A stretch of 40,326 bases of DNA from Streptomyces sp. NK15101 (GCF_020400725.1 NZ_JAINVG010000074.1:1-40326); one strand, 5' to 3'. Shown: positions 6,835-14,929, counted from the first letter of the stretch. Program-made: numbers and translations. Notes: generated by a model not told the origin, from the letters alone.

Positions 6835-7752
6835 TCAGCCGGTGTCGGCGGACGGGTGCTCGCCCTCCCCCGCGGCCGGGTCCGGGGCGACGGCCAGGGG
6901 ATAGGGCGGCGGGGTGCCGCCCCAGGCCGGGCACAGCGCCCGATGGGGGCACCAGTCGCACAGCCGGCTCGGGCTCGGGGGCCAGTCGCCCGTCCGCGTC
7001 GCCCGCCCGATCGCGTCCCACAGCGCCAGCAGCTTGCGCTCCACGGCCCGCAGATCGGCCTCCGTCGGGTCGTAGGTGAGCACGTCCCCGCTGCCCAGGT
7101 AGACCAGCTGCAGGCGGCGCGGCACGGTGCCGCGCCGCCGCCACAGCACCAGGGCGTAGAACTTCAGCTGGAACAGCGCGTCCGCCGCGTACTCGGGCCG
7201 GGGCGCCCGGCCGGTCTTGTAGTCGACGATCCGCACCTCGCCGGTCGGCGCCACGTCCACCCGGTCGATGATCCCGCGCAGCCTCAGCCCGGAGTCCAGC
7301 GTGGTCTGGACGAACAACTCCCGCTCCGCGGGCTCCAGCCGGGTCGGGTCCTCCAGGGTGAACCACCGCTCGACCAGCTGCTCCGCCGTGGCCAGCCACT
7401 CCGCGACCCGTTCCGGGGCAGGCGCTCCGCCGTCCCGCGCGAACAGTTCCGCGAGCTCCGGCCGCGCCGTCAGCAGCCGCTCCCACTCGCCCGCCACCAT
7501 GGCCCGGGCCCGGGCGGCCGTGCGTTCCGCCGCCGGGACGTCGAAGAGCCGCTCCAGCACCGCGTGCACCAGCACGCCCCGAGCCGCCGCCTCGTTCGGC
7601 TTCTCCGGCAGCCGGTCGATCACCCGCAACCGGTAGAGCAGCGGGCACTGCATGAAGTCGCCCGCCCGCGACGGCGACAGCGACGACGGCGGCGCGGCGG
7701 GCCGGAGTGCTGCGGGCGGGGCCGGTGCGCCGGAGGTGTCGATCGGCTGCAC
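6835..7752 (-). CDS. PD-(D/E)XK nuclease of RecB/Cas4-like type with Fe-S cysteines
   Basis: This 305-residue protein carries the RecB/Cas4-like nuclease core: LSPSRAGDFMQCPLLYR at the N-terminus, the active-site His in GVLVHAVLE, the Asp of GIIDRVD, and the catalytic IVDYKTG. Cys36 and the C-terminal triad Cys265, Cys268, Cys274 are arranged as in AddB/Cas4 nucleases that hold a 4Fe-4S cluster. No helicase domain is attached. The start chosen is the GTG at 7752, preceded by AAGG; the longer frame upstream lacks nuclease character. It lies upstream of the recombination operon in the same direction, separated by 259 bp, and would supply the exonuclease or end-resection activity. Streptomyces also carry a chromosomal relative of this family, so it may be either that gene or a module-specific copy. 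Confidence 0.88.
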   Translation of the reverse strand: MQPIDTSGAPAPPAALRPAAPPSSLSPSRAGDFMQCPLLYRLRVIDRLPEKPNEAAARGVLVHAVLERLFDVPAAERTAARARAMVAGEWERLLTARPELAELFARDGGAPAPERVAEWLATAEQLVERWFTLEDPTRLEPAERELFVQTTLDSGLRLRGIIDRVDVAPTGEVRIVDYKTGRAPRPEYAADALFQLKFYALVLWRRRGTVPRRLQLVYLGSGDVLTYDPTEADLRAVERKLLALWDAIGRATRTGDWPPSPSRLCDWCPHRALCPAWGGTPPPYPLAVAPDPAAGEGEHPSADTG

Positions 7753-7860
7753 ACCCCCGACCTTACGCCGGAGGCCGGCGCACCGCTCCGGCACCGCCCG
7801 GCCCGCGGAGGCGGGGGCCGCTCGACCACCCCGCCGGGCACCCGTGACCGGCGGCCCTCC

Positions 7861-7998
7861 CCGGCCTCCGTGGCCCGCCTCGGCGAGGACATCACGGCAT
7901 CCGTCGGATCGGTCGGCGACGCCTACGACAGCGCCCGCCGGAGTCCGCGTCCGCCGGAGTCCGCGATCGGCCTGCTCGAAACCGAGCCGGCCAAGCCC
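7861..7998 (+). pseudogene. Remnant of IS3-family transposase (OrfB C-terminal region)
   Basis: Plus-strand translation gives RLGEDITASVGSVGDAYDSA, then a scrambled stretch, then ESAIGLLETEPAKPR. The SVGSVGDAYD-A---ES-IGL-KTE pattern is the hallmark around the last catalytic Glu of IS3-group DDE transposases. The Leu-Ala between SA and ES has been replaced by a short duplicated segment. Nothing of the upstream catalytic core or the downstream YN-R-H motif survives, and no terminal inverted repeats were found. It marks a past insertion beside the recombination module. Confidence 0.7.
7935..7966. repeat. 16-bp tandem duplication within the transposase remnant
   Basis: Two adjacent copies of ccgccggagtccgcg plus one variable base (t in the first, a in the second). 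The duplication disrupts the transposase reading, consistent with decay after insertion. Confidence 0.8.
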
Positions 7999-8071
7999 CG
8001 GGCGGCTGCCGTGGAGGGGTGCTCGGGGCCCGCCCGCGCCGCACTCCGCCACCCGCTCGCACGTGGACGGC

Positions 8072-8677
8072 CTACCGGCGTTCGAGCATGACCACCTCGA
8101 ACTCCTCCAGGCTGCAGACGGACACGCCCGTCTTCGTGACCGTTTCGCCGCGGGCCGCCGACTGCTTGCCGCGGGAGGCTGCCAGCGCGGCCTGATCGGC
8201 GTAGAGCACGCCCACGCCGCCCCGGCCCCTGGCCCGGTCGAGGAGCATCGTCGCGGTCTCGAAGCCCGGGATGGCCTGCAGCTTGGGCAGCGTGACGTCG
8301 CGGAACGTCTCCACCAGCAGGCCGGCGTCGGACGGGGCGATCTCGAACCGGGTCAGGCGGAAACCCGCGTCGGGTCCGACCTGCGCGGGAGGAGTGAACA
8401 CCGCTGCCTCCCAGCCGTCGACCGTCACGGTGTCCGCGAACGGCGCCAGCATCGTCGCGCGTCGCTCCTTGAGCTGATCGTCGCTGCTCCGCAGCGCCTG
8501 TTCGCTCTCCCACCAGGAACCCGTGAGAACCTTGCCGAGCTCGCGGTCGGTGAACAGCGCGAAGCCCCGGTACCCGGGCTGGCCGGCCAACGCCCTGGGG
8601 GCCTCCTCGCGGAGCGCGTCCACACACGTGTCGATCTTGGCGGGATCACCGATGGCGTAGATGGTGCGAACGTACAT
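8072..8677 (-). CDS. Antibiotic biosynthesis monooxygenase (ABM)-domain protein
   Basis: The 201 residues are two successive ferredoxin-like alpha/beta barrel repeats, each with the ABM pattern of a strand, a helix and a G(Y/F)RGF- or PGFETA-type loop (PGYRGFALFTDRELGK; IPGFETATMLLDR). Proteins of this type are small cytoplasmic oxygenases or sensors acting on quinone-like or heme substrates, but most have no assigned substrate. The ATG at 8677 is preceded by AGGAG at good spacing. It appears to stand alone: the next gene on the same strand ends 187 bp away upstream of it. No cofactor-binding motif can be read, so only the fold is claimed. Confidence 0.82.
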   Translation of the reverse strand: MYVRTIYAIGDPAKIDTCVDALREEAPRALAGQPGYRGFALFTDRELGKVLTGSWWESEQALRSSDDQLKERRATMLAPFADTVTVDGWEAAVFTPPAQVGPDAGFRLTRFEIAPSDAGLLVETFRDVTLPKLQAIPGFETATMLLDRARGRGGVGVLYADQAALAASRGKQSAARGETVTKTGVSVCSLEEFEVVMLERR

Positions 8678-8884
8678 GGGGTGCGCTCCTGTTCCTCGGG
8701 CCGACGCTCGCCGGGGCGGCTCTCGCTCTCACCGCTTCCATCCGAGGCGCCCACGCGGCCGGGAGCAACGCGGACGGACCGTTCGGGCGAACAGCAGGAG
8801 GGCAGGACCGGCCGAAGGGAATCCCGCGGCCCGCACCCACCCGGCTGCGCGACGAGGGGCGAGGCCCGCTCCCCTTCCCGTCCG

Positions 8885-11632
8885 TCAGAGGCTCAGTCCG
8901 GCCAGCCTGCGCCGGTCGAGCGGGGACGCCCGACGATCGAGGCGTTGTTCGAGGAGGTGGCGGGCGGTGTCGCTGTGTCCCGCCTCCACCAGCGCGTACA
9001 GCAGGGTCTCCTCGACGACCTCGCGCTGTGCCGCGCTGCCTCCCACGCGGCGCAGCGAGGGCAGCAGTCCGCGCAGTTCCCGCACCGCGGTGGCCCACTC
9101 CTCCTCCAGGACCGCTTCCAGCGCGCTGCACAGCGGGACGACGACCTCCCGCTGCACCGGGTCCGCGCCGGCCGCGTGGGTGCGCAGGCGGCGCAGCGCG
9201 GGGAGGTCTCCGGCGGTGGCGAGAGCGACGGCGCTGTGCAGGGCCGTGAACGCGGTCGAGGGACGCTCGACCAGATCGCGGGCGACCGCGTCGAGCACGC
9301 CGTCGACGGGGACGCGACCGGTCCAGTTCCGGGACATGCGGGCCCGCCACAGCAGGGAGCCGGAGTCGACGAGGGCCCGCACCCCGTTCACCTGGCCCGG
9401 TGCGAGCTGAGCGAACCAGCGGCGGCGTACCGCCGCGGAGTCGTCGAGGGCCAGTTCGTGGAGCGCCACGTGCCAGGAGAAGTGCGCCCGGTGCACGGCG
9501 CCCCGCCCCCGACCGCCGATCCAGCCGTCGAGCCAGTCCCGGCCGGTGCGGTGCGCACCGGACTCGTAGTGGACGTGGGCGAGGGCGTGCACGGCGTGGC
9601 CGGAGGCGGGTTGCGCGGCGAGCGCTGCCCGGGCGAGCTCGCCGGCCTCCTCGATCCTTCCTTGCTCCTGCCGGACGAAGGAGAGGAGCGAGGTGTGGAA
9701 CCAGTGCCCTTCGTAGGCGGACGCGGTCCGCTCCACCAGTCCGAGGGCCAGTGTGCCGTCGAGATCCGCGACGCCGGAGAAGGCGATGGTGGGGACGGCG
9801 ATGCCGAGGGCGAACGCGTCGGCGGGGAAGCGGCCGAGGTGGTCGACGAGCGCCGTGTCGCCGTCGCTCCTTCCGTCGCCCGCGGCGCCCGCGTGGGCTT
9901 CGTGCCCCTTGATGCGGCGCGTGACGACGTCGACGAACGACCGCTCCCGTTCGTCGCCGCGTTCCCGCACACTGCGCTGGGCGTCCGCCAGTTCCCGGGC
10001 GACGTCGACGTCCGCTCCGCACTCGTGACCGAGCAGGGCGAGTGCGGCGTGCCCGAGCGCGAACCCGGGGTCCAGCGCGGTGGCGCGCGCGAACGACTCG
10101 GCCGCCTTCGCCCGTACGGTGATCACCCGGGCGAGTCCGCAGCGGAAGGACGCCGCGGCTGCGGCATGGGTGGACAGCGGCAGCCCGAACTGGTCGGCGG
10201 GCCGGCGGCGCACCGGCCGGGGGGCGCTGGTGAGCGGGGCGAGTACGGCCTCTGCGATCTCCTTGGCCTGGTGACGGATCTCGGGGATCGCGGTCGTCTC
10301 CCACAGCTCGCCCCGGCGGGGCGCGCCCAGGGTGAACAGCGGCCGACCCAGCTGCCCTTGGGCGTCGAGCAGTCTGCCGCCGTCGGTGGACACGCCGATG
10401 CCCAGCGGTCCGGGTGCGGCGAGGCCGTCGGACAGCAGCCCGCTCCACAACGGGTCGCCGCCGGCATCGGCCCGCAGCCCCGGCCCCGTACAGTCCACCA
10501 CCCATGCCACGCGCAACTCACGGCCGTCGGCGAGGGAAACGATCAGGCCGCCGTCCTTTCGCGGTGCCACGGAGGCGACCCGGCCGGCGTGGACGCGGAG
10601 CCTGCGGGCGGCGCGCGCCCGGGCGACGGTCTCGGCGGTGGAGGGTGCCATGCGATGCCGGTGCACGTTCCACAGGGTGGCGTCACGGCCGAGGAACTCG
10701 GCCCGCTCGTCGTCGGTGAGGCCCTGCCAGAGCCGTACGATCTCGGGCCGCAGCCCGTCGAGGGCGGGCCGCCAGTCGCCGTGGGCGCGACGCGTGGCGG
10801 CGAAGTGCCGCGCCAGCTCCCTGCGGAGGTGGTGGAACGGGAGGGCGGCCAGACCCGGCGGCGGCGGCACGGGGGGCAGCGGGGCGACCGCGTGCGGCTG
10901 GGGAAGCAGCCCGTTGCGGGACACCGCGTGCACCGTGCGGCCGGGACGGTCGAGGACGAGCGCGAGATCGACGGCGGTGAGACCGGTGCCGACGAGGAGG
11001 ACGTCGTCCGACTCGCCGACGGCGTCGAGCGCGCCCGGCGTCCAGGGGCGGGGGACGAACCGGTCGGAGGCGACCAGCTCGGCCGGGGCCCAGCCGGACC
11101 GGCCCGCCGCGGGCCCGGTGGCGAGGACCACGCCGTCCGCCGTCACCGTGCCGCCGTCGGCGAGCTCGAGCTCCAGGCGTCCCCCGGCCGCGTCGGCGCA
11201 CCTCACCGCCCTGGTGCGCAGCCGTCGTACGGAGACCGTGCCGTGCGCCGTGATGATGGCCCGGCCGAGCGTGTCGGCGAGATACGAGCCGTAGCGGTGC
11301 CGGGAGGCGAAGTCCGCCGTAGTGACGGTGGATTCGCCGTGCCGGCAGAGCCAGCGCCGGAAGTGGTCCGGGTCGTCCGGGTAGCAGCTCATGCCGCCGA
11401 CGGGCACGTTGAGCCGGTGCTCGGGGACCTCGGTGGCGTACGCGGTGCCCCGGCCCGCCTCCGGCGCGGGGTCGACGAGGATCAGATCGAGCGGGACACG
11501 GCGTCGGGCCGCCCCTTCGCACAGCTGGACGGCGACGAGCGCACCGGCCGCGCCCGCGCCGACGACTGCCACGGTCGGTCGAGGACGGGCGGACTCGGTG
11601 GACCGCGAGGACACGACGGGGACTACGGACAC
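8885..11632 (-). CDS. FAD/NAD(P)-binding oxidoreductase fused to TPR domain
   Basis: Residues 1 to about 478 form an FAD/NAD(P)-binding protein of the NAD_binding_9 type: dinucleotide motif VAVVGAGAAGA near the N-terminus, DPAPEAGRGTAY, LNVPVGGMSCYPDDPDHFRRWL, and a second GTGLTAVDLAL motif. From about residue 479 (DQFGLPLST) to the end is a complete tetratricopeptide-type protein (FARATALDPGFALGHAALAL and further helices). These two are normally separate proteins. No stop codon separates them, and the only start codon near the join (GTG at 10213) has no ribosome binding site, so a genuine fusion is likely. The start was placed at the GTG (11632, or 11635) behind GGAGG; the frame runs further upstream into the divergent promoter. 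It is divergent from the Rrf2 gene, which probably controls it. Confidence 0.85.
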   Translation of the reverse strand: MSVVPVVSSRSTESARPRPTVAVVGAGAAGALVAVQLCEGAARRRVPLDLILVDPAPEAGRGTAYATEVPEHRLNVPVGGMSCYPDDPDHFRRWLCRHGESTVTTADFASRHRYGSYLADTLGRAIITAHGTVSVRRLRTRAVRCADAAGGRLELELADGGTVTADGVVLATGPAAGRSGWAPAELVASDRFVPRPWTPGALDAVGESDDVLLVGTGLTAVDLALVLDRPGRTVHAVSRNGLLPQPHAVAPLPPVPPPPGLAALPFHHLRRELARHFAATRRAHGDWRPALDGLRPEIVRLWQGLTDDERAEFLGRDATLWNVHRHRMAPSTAETVARARAARRLRVHAGRVASVAPRKDGGLIVSLADGRELRVAWVVDCTGPGLRADAGGDPLWSGLLSDGLAAPGPLGIGVSTDGGRLLDAQGQLGRPLFTLGAPRRGELWETTAIPEIRHQAKEIAEAVLAPLTSAPRPVRRRPADQFGLPLSTHAAAAASFRCGLARVITVRAKAAESFARATALDPGFALGHAALALLGHECGADVDVARELADAQRSVRERGDERERSFVDVVTRRIKGHEAHAGAAGDGRSDGDTALVDHLGRFPADAFALGIAVPTIAFSGVADLDGTLALGLVERTASAYEGHWFHTSLLSFVRQEQGRIEEAGELARAALAAQPASGHAVHALAHVHYESGAHRTGRDWLDGWIGGRGRGAVHRAHFSWHVALHELALDDSAAVRRRWFAQLAPGQVNGVRALVDSGSLLWRARMSRNWTGRVPVDGVLDAVARDLVERPSTAFTALHSAVALATAGDLPALRRLRTHAAGADPVQREVVVPLCSALEAVLEEEWATAVRELRGLLPSLRRVGGSAAQREVVEETLLYALVEAGHSDTARHLLEQRLDRRASPLDRRRLAGLSL

Positions 11633-11672
11633 CACGGAAACCTCCGGCGAGGGGCGGGTACTGCACGGCTGA

Positions 11673-11740
11673 TGTTCACTATGTCGATGAACAAAGTGGA
11701 GCGGTAACGCCGCTTCCGGACAAGGACAAAGTGCCAAAGT
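11673..11740. promoter_or_regulatory. Divergent promoter with clustered half-sites, likely Rrf2 operator
   Basis: TGTTCA (11673-11678) and TGAACA (11688-11693) form a perfect inverted repeat with nine bases between. The hexamer CAAAGT recurs at 11692, 11727 and 11735. The cluster lies between the FAD/TPR gene and the Rrf2 regulator, the expected place for an autoregulatory operator. A TTGACG at 11745 may be the regulator's -35. Confidence 0.45.
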
Positions 11741-11804
11741 CCTGTTGACGGCCCGTGAGCACCGGCGCATGCCAGGTGCCCGCCAGTCGTGAGACATTGA
11801 GTCC

Positions 11805-12266
11805 GTGAGGATCTCAGCGCGAACGGACTACGCCATCCGGGCCATGGCCGAGTTGGCCTGCTCCCCGGAGCGGCCCCTCAAGGCCGAGGACATCGCCGGA
11901 CGCCAGGACATCCCCGTCCGCTTCCTCTTCGTCGTGCTGAGCGACTTGCGGCAGGCGCGCCTGGTGCGCGGCGTGCGCGGCCCCGACGGTGGTTACTCCC
12001 TCACCCGGCCGCCCGCGGAGATCACCCTCGCCGACGCCATCCGCGCGATGGACGGCCCGCTCGTCAGCGTGCGGGACCTGAAGCTGACGGGGCTGGAGTA
12101 CCAAGGTGCGGCGGCTCCCATGCCGGATGTGTGGCGTGCCGTGCGGACGAGTCTGCGCCAGGTCCTGGAGAGCACGACCCTCGCGCACCTGGTGGCGGGC
12201 ACACTGCCCGAGCTCGTACGGGACCGGGTCCGCGACTACAACGAGGACGTGCGGACGTACCCGTAG
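11805..12266 (+). CDS. Rrf2-family transcriptional regulator
   Basis: The 153-residue protein starts MRISARTDYAIRAMAELA and has the winged helix of the Rrf2 family (AEDIAGRQDIPVRFLFVVLSDLRQARLVRGVRGPDGGYSLTRP is the HTH-wing region). The three-cysteine Fe-S motif of IscR, NsrR or RsrR is absent; the single Cys is at residue 20, so this regulator must sense something else. The GTG start is weakly supported by its ribosome binding site but the N-terminal motif is unambiguous. Divergent orientation to the FAD/TPR fusion suggests local control of that gene. Subfamily relatives have been linked to redox and sulphur metabolism, which is inference only here. Confidence 0.92.
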   Translation: MRISARTDYAIRAMAELACSPERPLKAEDIAGRQDIPVRFLFVVLSDLRQARLVRGVRGPDGGYSLTRPPAEITLADAIRAMDGPLVSVRDLKLTGLEYQGAAAPMPDVWRAVRTSLRQVLESTTLAHLVAGTLPELVRDRVRDYNEDVRTYP

Positions 12267-12308
12267 CGTCCGTGGCCGTTCGGCGGCCCACCCCTTACGC
12301 TCAGGGAC

Positions 12309-12878
12309 GTGCCGTCCTCCACCGAGACTTCCGAGCGAGCCGGATCCGCCGAAGGCCGACCGCGCCGGCTGTTCGTCCTGCGGCACGCCAAGAGCGCCTG
12401 GCCGGAGGGCGTAGCCGACCGGGACCGTCCCCTCGGCCCGCGCGGGCTGCGCGACGCCCCGGCCGCCGGGAGCTTCCTGGCGGAGAGCGGTGTGCTGCCC
12501 GACCTCGTCCTGTGCTCCCCGGCCCGGCGCGCCCGCCGGACCTGGGAGCTGGCCGCCGCGGAGCTGGACGGCCCTGTGCCGGCCCGGCACGACCCGAGGC
12601 TGTACGGGGCGGAGGCCCCGGAACTGCTCGACGTCCTCCACGGCGTGCCCGACGAGGTCGCGGCCTTGCTCCTGGTCGGGCACAATCCGGGCCTCGAAGA
12701 GCTGGTCCTGCTGCTCGCGGCCAGGGGGGTCGGGGACGCACTGGACCGCATACGGACCAAGTTCCCGACCTCCGCGATCGCCGTCCTGACCTGGTCCGGC
12801 ACCTGGACGGACCTCCGCCCCGGCGAGGCGCTCCTGACGGACCTGGCGATTCCCCGCGGAGCCCGCGACCCGTCCTGA
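12309..12878 (+). CDS. SixA-type histidine phosphatase
   Basis: This is a phosphoglycerate-mutase-fold phosphatase: the RHG motif appears as RHAKSAW near residue 25, followed by DRPLGPRGLRDAP, the second Arg region (CSPARRARRTWE) and the catalytic VGHNPGLEEL. The RHAKSAW/D-ERPL form is the SixA branch, which removes phosphate from phosphohistidine proteins or small substrates; the substrate cannot be read. At 189 residues it is slightly long because of a Ser/Glu-rich N-terminal 20 residues. The GTG start follows CAGGGAC. It lies 42 bp after the Rrf2 gene in the same direction and may be cotranscribed, though no functional link is evident. Confidence 0.9.
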   Translation: MPSSTETSERAGSAEGRPRRLFVLRHAKSAWPEGVADRDRPLGPRGLRDAPAAGSFLAESGVLPDLVLCSPARRARRTWELAAAELDGPVPARHDPRLYGAEAPELLDVLHGVPDEVAALLLVGHNPGLEELVLLLAARGVGDALDRIRTKFPTSAIAVLTWSGTWTDLRPGEALLTDLAIPRGARDPS

Positions 12879-12976
12879 GCGGGGCGCGTCAGCGCGCCGG
12901 GGCGGCATCGTCCAGCGAAGACCGCCCCACCGGGCGCCCGCCGACCCGTGCGGTGCCGCCCTGCGGCGGCGGTGCG

Positions 12977-13204
12977 TCAGCTCTGTGCGGTGTCGTCGGC
13001 CGTGTCGTCGTCCGTCTGCCCGGCGCTCTCGGCCGCGCCTGTCTTCTCGCGCATCTTGCGCAGCAGCTCCGCCTTCTTGTCGGCCGCGCCCTGGCGGTCG
13101 AGGTTGCGGTGCGGACCGTTGTTCTGCCGTTCGGCGCGGGACAGCCTCTTCCGCAGGCCACCGCCCTGGCCCACGGGGTTGTTGATGTTCTTGCTGTCGG
13201 TCAC
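12977..13204 (-). CDS. DUF6243-family small protein
   Basis: The 75-residue product begins VTDSKNINNPVGQGGG and continues with a basic core (LRKRLSRAERQNNGPHRNLDRQG) and a Lys/Arg-rich helix, then an acidic Asp/Thr tail. This is the sequence pattern of DUF6243, a conserved small Streptomyces protein of unknown function. The GTG at 13204 was chosen because GGGAGA precedes it and the family N-terminus starts there; the frame runs back to 13261 without similarity. The basic core and disordered tail suggest a nucleic-acid or ribosome association, which is speculation. It is convergent with the SixA gene. Confidence 0.85.
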   Translation of the reverse strand: MTDSKNINNPVGQGGGLRKRLSRAERQNNGPHRNLDRQGAADKKAELLRKMREKTGAAESAGQTDDDTADDTAQS

Positions 13205-13339
13205 GGGTTCTCCCGGTGGTGAGGTGAAGTGGTCCATGGATTCATCCACTGAAGCCGGCACGTCCGTATCTCCCCCATTCGGGTGAAGTCGGCGGGCGGC
13301 CCTTCGATCGTCTCCCCCGTCTCCTCCCTCGGAGGACGT

Positions 13340-14716
13340 TCAGTCGCAGCAGTCACAGCAGCACTTGCACGGGTTGCAGCATCCACCGCCACAGCCATCG
13401 CCCGAGCCACCGCCGGAACCACCAGAGCCACCGGACCCGGAGCCACCGCCCGAACCGTGGTGGGAGCCGCCCCAGTTGCCGCCGCCCTGACCGCCGAACC
13501 AGCCGTCGCCCCCGGAGCCGTCCCTGCCGGACCCCTCCCGACTCGAACCGCCGTTGCGGTTGCCGTCCCCGAACTCGAAGGGCTCTCCGTCCTGGCCGTC
13601 GTCTTCGTTGCAGCGGCAGCAGTTGAAGCACAGACCGCAATCGGCGCACAGCCGGCGCCACTCGCGACACCGCCGGCAATGCCCCTCCGACGGTCGGCCC
13701 GACGCCATCGGCGCCCCCTCCGGGGCCGCGCCCGCGAGCGCTCCGACGCCGCACGTCGTGCCCGTGCCGGTCTCCGAGGGCGTTTCCGTCGCCGTACGGC
13801 GTCCCAGCCAGGGCAGCACGCGCAGGCCACGCGCCTGGGGACGGTGTCGATGGTGACGATGCCGGGGGTCGAAGACCCGATCGACGGCACGCTCCAACTC
13901 GCCGCCCAGAAGCGCCCCCACCAGCCGCCCGTCGACGAACTCGGCATCGGACAGGGCGAGTCGGATCCCGTGGACGGCGTCGTCGCAGAGCCGGCGCACC
14001 TCGGCCAGGTCCGTGCCGGTCACGGCGATCGGGTTCCACGCGCCTGACGCCTCGTCCGCGTCCAGGTCCTCCACCGCGTCCAGCAGATGGGCCAGCCGGC
14101 CGAACAGCCGGCCGGCTTCCGCCAGCGGTCCGGCGTTGCCCGGACGGTCCGTGAGCACCGCGGTGTACGCGAAGGCGGCCGCGGTCGCCGTCTCCGTGGG
14201 CTCCGTCACCGTCAGCAGCGAGCCACCGAGGCCGGTCGCCCTCTCGACCTCCGGCTGGCGCTCGACCGCTCCGAGCAGCACTGCGGTGTCGAAGCCGAGC
14301 CGTTCGCCGCCCGCGGCGCCCGCGCGGTCCCAGCCGTGGGCGATCCGGCGTGCCGCCGATGCCACGGGACGGCGCCCCACCAGGCCGTCGCCGTCGGCCA
14401 CATGGTCGCGTATCTTCGCCGCGGCCAGCACCAGCGACACCGTCGCCGCCAGCCGGGCACCCTCGCCCTGTGCCACGTCCGCCGACCGCATCCCGCGCAG
14501 CGGGCACGGACCGGCGGCCCGCCGCCAGTCACCGGTGCGCTGCGACTGTGCTTCGGTCAGCACCGAGACGATCAGGCCGTCGTAGTTGGTGGCCGCCCTC
14601 GCGAACTGCCCGTACTCGCTGCGCAGAGCCAGGCACAGTCCGCACAGATGCGCCATCCACTCGGTTCGCAAGCCCTCACCCAGACGATGACGGCATGGCC
14701 TGATGATTCCGAACAC
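13340..14716 (-). CDS. DUF5685-family protein with cysteine-rich tail
   Basis: Residues 1 to about 290 match DUF5685: MFGIIRPCRHRLGEGL, MAHLCGLCLALR, TNYDGLIVSVLTEAQ, GPCPLRGMR, and a helical body with an AAFAYTAVL and GRLFGRLAHLLDAVEDL segment. The family is conserved in actinomycetes with no assigned function. Beyond about residue 335 the tail has CRRCREW, CADCGLCFNCCRC, then a Gly/Ser/Asn-rich linker, and ends with nine Cys in the last 17 residues. Such clusters could bind zinc or another metal. The GTG start is preceded by GGGAGAAG. There is no signal peptide, so it appears cytoplasmic. The Gly/Ser linker is of low complexity and its length probably varies between strains. Confidence 0.82.
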   Translation of the reverse strand: MFGIIRPCRHRLGEGLRTEWMAHLCGLCLALRSEYGQFARAATNYDGLIVSVLTEAQSQRTGDWRRAAGPCPLRGMRSADVAQGEGARLAATVSLVLAAAKIRDHVADGDGLVGRRPVASAARRIAHGWDRAGAAGGERLGFDTAVLLGAVERQPEVERATGLGGSLLTVTEPTETATAAAFAYTAVLTDRPGNAGPLAEAGRLFGRLAHLLDAVEDLDADEASGAWNPIAVTGTDLAEVRRLCDDAVHGIRLALSDAEFVDGRLVGALLGGELERAVDRVFDPRHRHHRHRPQARGLRVLPWLGRRTATETPSETGTGTTCGVGALAGAAPEGAPMASGRPSEGHCRRCREWRRLCADCGLCFNCCRCNEDDGQDGEPFEFGDGNRNGGSSREGSGRDGSGGDGWFGGQGGGNWGGSHHGSGGGSGSGGSGGSGGGSGDGCGGGCCNPCKCCCDCCD

Positions 14717-14929
14717 CGAACTTCTCCCCCGTAGGAACGGCTACCCGGACGCGCCCTGGGGTCGGCTCACAGACGCAGGACTGCGTGAGGCACGACCGCA
14801 CATGACGTCAACCGCGTATGACATCGACTGCGGCCGACATCCTAGAGGGTGCCTTCCGTCGGGTGTCCGCGCCGAGGACGGGAAGAACGTCCGGGCCGCG
14901 TGCGCCCTCGTCCGCCGACGCCGTGCCCT

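Larger units (their letters stand above)
7753..8071. other. Intergenic stretch with transposase remnant
   Basis: This stretch lies upstream of the nuclease gene and downstream of the ABM-domain gene. It holds the decayed IS3-type transposase tail on the plus strand and a 16-bp tandem duplication, described separately. No intact gene is supported. Confidence 0.6.

Noticed and set aside
6835..7752. CRISPR-Cas interpretation of the Cas4-like nuclease
   Set aside because: No repeat-spacer array and no other cas genes in the window; the family is shared with RecB and phage nucleases.
7652..11707. Very long plus-strand open frame opposite the FAD/TPR and ABM genes
   Set aside because: A shadow of high-GC coding sequence; the composition is Arg/Gly/Pro-rich with no domain, and the opposite strand encodes clear proteins.
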